Position numbers and translations under genes: made by a program. A DNA stretch of 64,000 bases from Vibrio sp. Hep-1b-8 (GTDB lineage Bacteria; Pseudomonadota; Gammaproteobacteria; Enterobacterales; Vibrionaceae): NCBI RefSeq assembly GCF_006124995.1, contig NZ_QEWN01000114.1, forward strand, positions 24,546-88,545, given 5' to 3'. Positions within the stretch are counted from its first letter, which is position 1. Every line of letters begins with the position of its first letter. The notes under the pieces were generated by a model that made no database searches, was not told where the DNA came from, and saw only the letters and a program-made list of their open reading frames with translations. Positions 55,767-64,000 of this stretch are shown piece after piece.

Positions 55767-56543
55767 ATGAAGAAATATATCTTAGCACTTGGAATGTGCT
55801 TATTGTCTGTTGGTCAGGTTATGGCGGAAACAAGTCGATTACAGGAAATCCTTGATAAGGGGATTTTACGGGTTGGCACCACAGGCGATTGGAATCCAAT
55901 GACGATGAAAGATCCTGCGACCAACAGTTATCGAGGATTTGATATCGACGTAACGACAGAACTGGCTAAAGATTTGGGCGTGGAAATAGAGTATGTGGCT
56001 ACGGATTGGAAGACCTTAGTCAACGGTATTACAGCCAATAAATATGATATTACGGGAAGTGCTTCACTGAATATGTCTCGAGCTAAAGTCGCTGGTTACA
56101 GTCAACCATATTTTTACCTGGCTTTTGTTCCTGTCATACAGAAAAAAGATTTAGAGAAATTTTCTGATTGGAGTGATTTTGACAAAGCGGACGTGAAAGT
56201 GGCGGCGACCTTGGGCACAGTACAAGAGAAGATGGTCAAAGAGTTCTTTCCAACTGCGCAGCATATTGTCATCGAAGCACCGGCAAGGGATTTTCAGGAG
56301 CTATTGGCACGTCGAGCCGATGTCTCTGTGACTTCAAATGTGGAAGCGGCAACCTTGGTGGAAAAATTCCAACAGTTAGCGATTGTACCAGTAAAAGAGC
56401 CACGTAAACCGACACCAATCGCCATGCTACTCCCTCAAAATGACCAGGTGTGGATTAATTATATTAATCACTGGGTAGAACTGAAAAAAACACAAGGTTT
56501 CTTCAAGCGCACTGCTGAAAAGTGGGGCTTAAAAAGTTTGTAA
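55767..56543 (+). CDS. Periplasmic solute-binding protein (family 3, cyclohexadienyl-dehydratase-like)
   Basis: 258 aa from the ATG at 55767 (MKKYILALGMCLLSVGQVMA, signal peptide to about residue 20; SD AGGGAT). The mature part is a type 3 binding fold: LDKGILRVGTTGDWNPM, YRGFDIDVTTELAKDLG, SRAKVAGYSQPYFY. The GTTGDW region and overall layout resemble PheC-type periplasmic dehydratases as well as true amino-acid binders; the two cannot be separated by eye. The upstream frame from 55716 was not used. Confidence 0.85.
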   Translation: MKKYILALGMCLLSVGQVMAETSRLQEILDKGILRVGTTGDWNPMTMKDPATNSYRGFDIDVTTELAKDLGVEIEYVATDWKTLVNGITANKYDITGSASLNMSRAKVAGYSQPYFYLAFVPVIQKKDLEKFSDWSDFDKADVKVAATLGTVQEKMVKEFFPTAQHIVIEAPARDFQELLARRADVSVTSNVEAATLVEKFQQLAIVPVKEPRKPTPIAMLLPQNDQVWINYINHWVELKKTQGFFKRTAEKWGLKSL

Positions 56544-56555
56544 CTACTTACTATA

Positions 56556-56588
56556 AAAAGAGCCGCTTAGTGAAGCGGCTCCTTTTTG
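56556..56588 (+). terminator. Rho-independent terminator after the binding-protein gene
   Basis: AGAGCCGCTT (56559-56568) pairs with AAGCGGCTC (56573-56581), followed by CTTTTT. Confidence 0.85.
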
Positions 56589-56613
56589 TTATCGATTACT
56601 CGTCACTCACAAC

Positions 56614-57320
56614 TCGAGCATTATCGGGAGTAGTAAAGTGCCTTCGGCGATTAGTTATGGTGTTCGCCAAGTAGAGCAGGAGCTAGATGTTGTTCTGTTC
56701 CGCCGTTTACCGAGAAAAGTAGAGCTCACGCCCGCGGGGGAGCTCTTTATCGCTGAGGCGCGTATGCTTCTTAGACAGATGGCGGAGATTCAGTCTCAAA
56801 CGCGTCGAGTTGCTCATGGGAGGCGATAGCTCAAGAGCGAGCAGATATTGTGATTGGTGCGACGTCTGCGATACCAGTTGGCGGTGATTTTGAGGTTAGA
56901 GACATGGGAGTGCTTGATTGGGCGTTTGTTATGTCTCCAGCCCATCCTTGTGTGAGGGAACAATACTTATCTGAGGAGTTTGTTAGTCAGTTCCCTGCAA
57001 TTTGTCTTGATGATACTTCGAGCGTGTTACCCAAGCGTCATACCGGGCATTACCCTAAACAGCGTCGCTTATTGCTACCTAACTGGTACAGTGCTATCGA
57101 ATGTTTGAAAAATGGCGTCGGAGTGGGTTATATGCCTCGTCATATCGCCATGCCGTTAATCCACGAAGGTGTGCTGGTGGAGAAGACATTGCCTGATGAA
57201 AAGCCCCTGAGTCAGTGCTGCCTTGTATGGCGAAAAGATGATAACCATAAGCTGATCCAATGGATGATTGATTACTTAGGATCATCGAACCAATTGCACC
57301 AAGATTGGTTGAAGTATTGA
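56614..57320 (+). pseudogene. LysR-family regulator, degraded
   Basis: The first frame (recognisable from KVPSAISYGVRQVEQELDVV, stop at 56829) lacks the first 25-30 residues, including a start codon. It then runs to TRRVAHG and stops. The continuation in another frame (SWEAIAQERADIVIGATSAIP, to 57320) is the effector domain, but about 40-45 residues normally between the two pieces are absent. So there is a 5' loss and an internal deletion with frameshift at about 56818. Not functional. Confidence 0.85.
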
Positions 57321-57327
57321 TCAAATA

Positions 57328-57356
57328 AAAAAACGCCAGCTTCAGCTGGCGTTTTT
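57328..57356. terminator. Bidirectional terminator between the LysR remnant and fadA
   Basis: AACGCCAGC (stem) - TTCA - GCTGGCGTT, with an A run before and a T run after, so it works on both strands. Confidence 0.85.
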
Positions 57357-57373
57357 GATCTTTTCGGTTGATG

Positions 57374-60735
<3,362 letters not shown>

Positions 60736-60848
60736 TGTCTATCTCCATGACATACAATCTTGGATTGCGTGTATAGCTGCTAAAAGTCGGCACAAATAAC
60801 TCGTGTGCTTTCAGTGAGCCGCTATAAAGGAAAGTGGTTTTATTTTTA

Positions 60849-60865
60849 TTCTGGTTAGACCAGTT
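60849..60865 (-). promoter_or_regulatory. FadR operator upstream of fadBA
   Basis: On the minus strand AACTGGTCTAACCAGAA, which agrees with the FadR consensus AACTGGTCGGACCAGTT at 13 of 17 bases and keeps the TGGTC...ACCA core. It lies 114 bases before fadB. FadR is removed by long-chain acyl-CoA. The remaining gap to 61007 holds the two divergent promoters. Confidence 0.75.
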
Positions 60866-61007
60866 GTTTTAGTTTGGACTCGCCAATGGCTAAATTCAAT
60901 ACATTTTTTAAACAAGTGTTTAACATTGTGCGCTTGAACATATCTTAGGCGGCGTTCAAATTGCTCTCATGCTAAACTGGCGAGACGATCTCAAATGAAC
61001 TGATGAC

Positions 61008-61631
61008 ATGAATGACCAACCCTATTTAATCCCAGAACAAGCCGTCATATTTGAAGAAGAGATAAAGAAAAGTGTTTTTATTACTTATCTTGCTCACACA
61101 CCTTCAATTGAAGTCGCTAAAACGTTCGTTGAGCAGATCAAAGCCAAACATGCTGATGCACGCCATAATTGTTGGGGATTTGTCGCTGGTCGCCCCGAAG
61201 ATTCGATGAAGTGGGGGTTTAGCGATGATGGTGAACCGTCAGGAACGGCAGGGAAACCAATCTTGGCTCAATTGTCTGGATCTGGCGTTGGTGAAATAAC
61301 CGCAGTAGTTACGCGTTATTCAGGAGGAATTAAGCTGGGCACAGGCGGATTAGTAAAAGCTTATGGTGGAGGGGTACAACAAGCTCTCAAGCTGCTTCAA
61401 ACAATTGAGAAAAAAATAACCACTGAGCTATTACTAGAGTTAGACTATGGGTTTATGCCGATCGCTCAATCTATTCTCCCGCAATTCGGAGCACAAGAGG
61501 TAAGCGCGGAATATAGTGAATCGGTTAAAATGCTGGTCGAGATAGAAGTTCGTCAGGTGAAGGACTTTACCCAAACCATCATTAATAAAAGCGCTGCCAA
61601 GGTAAAGATAACGCCTTTGGACAAATTATAA
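61008..61631 (+). CDS. yigZ: YigZ/IMPACT family protein
   Basis: 207 aa. The IMPACT N-terminal domain carries KHADARHNCWGFV and GFSDDGEPSGTAGKPIL, and a YigZ C-terminal ferredoxin-like domain follows. The biochemical role is unclear, possibly ribosome/translation-linked. Start of the yigZ-trkH-hemG group, as in E. coli. Confidence 0.93.
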   Translation: MNDQPYLIPEQAVIFEEEIKKSVFITYLAHTPSIEVAKTFVEQIKAKHADARHNCWGFVAGRPEDSMKWGFSDDGEPSGTAGKPILAQLSGSGVGEITAVVTRYSGGIKLGTGGLVKAYGGGVQQALKLLQTIEKKITTELLLELDYGFMPIAQSILPQFGAQEVSAEYSESVKMLVEIEVRQVKDFTQTIINKSAAKVKITPLDKL

Positions 61632-61676
61632 GATAATCAGGAAGTCGGAAGCTACGCTTCATACATCAGTCTATTC

Positions 61677-63134
61677 ATGCAATTTCGATCAATTATCCGC
61701 ATCGTAGGGCTTCTTCTCGCCCTTTTCAGCATTACTATGCTCGCTCCTGCGTTAGTCGCGCTGATCTATCGCGATGGTGCAGGTGTTCCTTTTGTCACAA
61801 CTTTTTTTGTACTGTTGTTTTGTGGTGCTGTTTGTTGGTTCCCTAACCGTCATCATAAACACGAATTAAAGGCTCGTGATGGTTTTTTGATAGTCGTCTT
61901 GTTCTGGACGGTACTCGGTAGCGCAGGTTCTATTCCATTCTTAATTGCTGACAATCCCAACGTGTCAGTAACGGATGCTTTTTTTGAATCCTTCTCTGCA
62001 CTGACGACGACTGGTGCTACCGTGATCGTTGGCTTAGATGATCTGCCGAAAGCTATCCTATTCTATCGTCAGTTCCTCCAATGGTTTGGTGGGATGGGTA
62101 TCATTGTATTAGCCGTGGCGATTCTACCTGTGCTAGGTATCGGTGGTATGCAGCTGTATCGAGCTGAAATTCCAGGCCCAGTCAAAGATTCAAAAATGAC
62201 ACCAAGAATCGCAGAAACGGCAAAAGCACTCTGGTACATATACTTGAGTTTAACCATCGCTTGTGCTGCGGCATTTTGGTTTGCCGGAATGACACCATTT
62301 GATGCGATAGGTCATAGTTTTTCTACCATTGCTATTGGTGGTTTTTCTACTCATGACGCCAGTATGGGGCACTTCAATAGCTATGCGATCAATATGATTA
62401 CCGTCGTATTCTTACTGATCTCTGCGTGTAACTATTCCCTCCACTTTGCAGCGTTTGCATCTGGTGGTGTACACCCTAAATACTATTGGAAAGATCCCGA
62501 GTTCAGAGCTTTTGTCTTTATACAAATACTGCTGTTTGTCGTGTGTTTCTTGATCTTATTGAACCATCACACCCATGACTCTATATATGATGTGTTTGAT
62601 CAGGCCTTGTTTCAGACTGTCTCTATCTCAACCACGGCTGGATTTACAACAACAGGATTTGCGGACTGGCCGCTATTTTTACCAGTACTACTTCTTTTTT
62701 CGTCATTTATCGGTGGTTGTGCGGGCTCAACGGGTGGTGGCATGAAAGTTATTCGTATCCTTTTGCTAACACTCCAAGGGGTTCGCGAGCTAAAACGTCT
62801 TGTCCACCCACGTGCAGTCTATACCATCAAGGTTGGCGGTAGCGCTCTGCCACAAAGAGTCGTTGATGCTGTATGGGGATTCTTCTCTGCATACGCGCTA
62901 GTGTTTGTCGTCTGCATGTTAGGGCTGATTGCGACAGGTATGGACGAGTTAAGCGCATTCTCCGCTGTCGCTGCAACATTGAACAACTTAGGTCCTGGTC
63001 TTGGAGAAGTCGCGCTCCACTTTGGAGATGTGAATGATAAAGCCAAATGGGTGCTGATCGTCTCTATGCTATTTGGACGTTTAGAAGTATTCACCCTATT
63101 AATATTACTTACGCCTACTTTCTGGCGTAGCTAA
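61677..63134 (+). CDS. trkH: Trk potassium uptake channel subunit TrkH
   Basis: 485 aa, integral membrane. Four selectivity-filter-like pore loops are visible: SALTTTGATV, STIAIGGFSTHD, STTAGFTTTGF and ATLNNLGPGLG. It forms the K+ channel gated by TrkA. The Vibrio parahaemolyticus relative is structurally known. Confidence 0.96.
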   Translation: MQFRSIIRIVGLLLALFSITMLAPALVALIYRDGAGVPFVTTFFVLLFCGAVCWFPNRHHKHELKARDGFLIVVLFWTVLGSAGSIPFLIADNPNVSVTDAFFESFSALTTTGATVIVGLDDLPKAILFYRQFLQWFGGMGIIVLAVAILPVLGIGGMQLYRAEIPGPVKDSKMTPRIAETAKALWYIYLSLTIACAAAFWFAGMTPFDAIGHSFSTIAIGGFSTHDASMGHFNSYAINMITVVFLLISACNYSLHFAAFASGGVHPKYYWKDPEFRAFVFIQILLFVVCFLILLNHHTHDSIYDVFDQALFQTVSISTTAGFTTTGFADWPLFLPVLLLFSSFIGGCAGSTGGGMKVIRILLLTLQGVRELKRLVHPRAVYTIKVGGSALPQRVVDAVWGFFSAYALVFVVCMLGLIATGMDELSAFSAVAATLNNLGPGLGEVALHFGDVNDKAKWVLIVSMLFGRLEVFTLLILLTPTFWRS

Positions 63135-63143
63135 GGAGAGAGT

Positions 63144-63671
63144 GTGGCCAAAGCATTATTCCTTTACTCAACTCGTGAAGGTCAAACCAAAAAAATCTTT
63201 CATCATATAAGAGAGCAACTCTCAGACTACGAATGTGACTTTGTTGACCTTCATACGACAGAACGTGTCGACTTTGAACAGTATGAGCGAGTACTAGTAG
63301 GGGCATCGATAAGATATGGGCATCTTAACAAGAAGCTATACCAGTTTATCGAGAGCAACCTACCGGCGTTGCAATCGAGTAGATCTGCCTTTTTTTGTGT
63401 GAACCTGACCGCCAGAAAAGAAGACCAAGGTAAAGATACGCCAGAAGGCAGTGCTTATATAAAGACGTTTCTCAAGAAATCTTCTTGGCAACCCGAGTTA
63501 ATTGGTGTGTTTGCTGGTGCGCTCTATTACCCTCGTTACAACTGGTTTGATAGAATCATGATTAAATTCATAATGAGTATGACAGGCGGAGAAACCGATA
63601 CCAGCAAGGAAGTAGAATATACTAACTGGGAAAAGGTCACTCTTTTTGCCAATAAGTTTAAAAATATGTAA
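63144..63671 (+). CDS. hemG: Menaquinone-dependent protoporphyrinogen IX dehydrogenase
   Basis: 175 aa with a GTG start and SD AAGGAGAG. Flavodoxin-like, beginning KALFLYSTREGQTKKI, with the long-chain insert characteristic of HemG. Penultimate step of heme synthesis. The next gene in this order is an rRNA operon, as in E. coli (hemG-rrnA). Confidence 0.95.
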   Translation: MAKALFLYSTREGQTKKIFHHIREQLSDYECDFVDLHTTERVDFEQYERVLVGASIRYGHLNKKLYQFIESNLPALQSSRSAFFCVNLTARKEDQGKDTPEGSAYIKTFLKKSSWQPELIGVFAGALYYPRYNWFDRIMIKFIMSMTGGETDTSKEVEYTNWEKVTLFANKFKNM

Positions 63672-63750
63672 ACAAAAGGGCGGTTTTTACCACTTTTAGA
63701 TCGAAAATTAATCGAACAGCAAAAAAGTCAGAAAAAACACAAAAAAGGGG

Positions 63751-63778
63751 TTGCCAAGTTTATTCCGATCTCTATAAT
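63751..63778 (+). promoter_or_regulatory. rrn P1 promoter
   Basis: TTGCCA (63751-63756), 16-base spacer, TATAAT (63773-63778), followed at once by the GC-rich GCCCCCT discriminator typical of stringently controlled rRNA promoters. Upstream, 63700-63750 is A-rich with A/T tracts, like an UP element. Confidence 0.85.
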
Positions 63779-63890
63779 GCCCCCTCGCTGACACGGGAAC
63801 AGTTCGAAGCTAAGGTTTCGAAAGAATGAAAGCCCAGTTAGCAGGTCACTTAGCCAAGTGGAAACGCTTGAAAAAGTTTGAAAAAAGTGG

Positions 63891-63918
63891 TTGACACTAA
63901 ACTTTAACTCGCTAAAAT
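63891..63918 (+). promoter_or_regulatory. rrn P2 promoter
   Basis: TTGACA (63891-63896), 16-base spacer, TAAAAT (63913-63918), 140 bases downstream of P1. Confidence 0.82.
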
Positions 63919-63934
63919 GGCCGTCCGATTTGAG

Positions 63935-64000
63935 CTGAGCGCGTAGTTCAAAGCTCAGTCGGAACGCTCTTTAACAATATAAACCTATCAATCTGTGTGG
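63935..64000 (+). ncRNA. rRNA operon leader with box B and box A (16S starts beyond the window)
   Basis: CTGAGC (63935-63940) and GCTCAG (63953-63958) form the box B hairpin; GCTCTTTAACAA at 63966-63977 is box A, the NusB/NusE antitermination site. The last bases, ATCAATCTGTGTGG, are the conserved pre-16S leader. No mature rRNA is inside the window. Confidence 0.85.

Overview
The window is a stretch of chromosome I of a Vibrio (Gammaproteobacteria, Vibrionaceae) around its replication origin. The evidence is the gene order mnmE - mioC - oriC - mnmG - rsmG - parA - parB - atpIBEFHAGDC - glmU, the rpmH-rnpA-yidD-yidC block, dnaA-dnaN-recF-gyrB, a complete ilvGMEDA operon, fadBA / yigZ-trkH-hemG, and an rRNA promoter and leader with Vibrio-like sequence at the right edge. 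The species cannot be named from sequence alone.

Layout. 1-17.5 kb: tail of an outer-membrane protein gene, comM, the branched-chain amino-acid operon with an attenuator leader peptide (ilvL-ilvGMEDA), an AcuI-type reductase, a LysR regulator, small membrane-protein genes, tusA, a manganese exporter under a yybP-ykoY riboswitch, glyQS and avtA. 17.6-27.2 kb: a heat-shock protein gene with a ROSE-like RNA thermometer, the gyrB-recF-dnaN-dnaA cluster on the minus strand, and an amino-acid ABC transporter. 27.2-31.3 kb: rpmH, rnpA, yidD, yidC, mnmE. 31.26-41.03 kb: a genomic island of about 9.8 kb inserted in the last codons of mnmE. It is bounded by near-identical att-like sequences and carries a broken tyrosine recombinase, an XRE-type regulator, a complete type I restriction-modification operon (hsdR-hsdM-hsdS), a short probably truncated DNA-binding gene and a RhuM-family gene between two copies of a 30-bp repeat, then a decayed right end. 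41-46.2 kb: mioC, oriC (DnaA boxes plus four tandem AT-rich 12/13-mers that each begin at a GATC), mnmG, rsmG, parA, parB. 46.3-54.9 kb: the F-type ATP synthase operon and glmU. 54.9-57.3 kb: an ABC permease and a divergent solute-binding protein without their own ATPase, then a LysR pseudogene. 57.3-64 kb: fadBA under a FadR-like operator, yigZ-trkH-hemG, and tandem rrn promoters with box B/box A leader; the 16S gene lies just beyond the window.

How it fits together. Most of the window is core housekeeping: replication initiation and segregation, translation and membrane-protein insertion, energy conversion, and branched-chain amino-acid synthesis. Regulation by RNA structure is unusually easy to see: ilv attenuator, Mn riboswitch, ROSE thermometer and rrn antitermination leader. 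The accessory part is the mnmE-integrated restriction island. It sits within about 0.5 kb of mioC-oriC, has lost the catalytic part of its integrase, and has pushed the probable mnmE terminator about 9.8 kb downstream. Its operator-like repeats, the duplicated repeat around rhuM and the unexplained 0.9-kb right end are the least explained sequences here.
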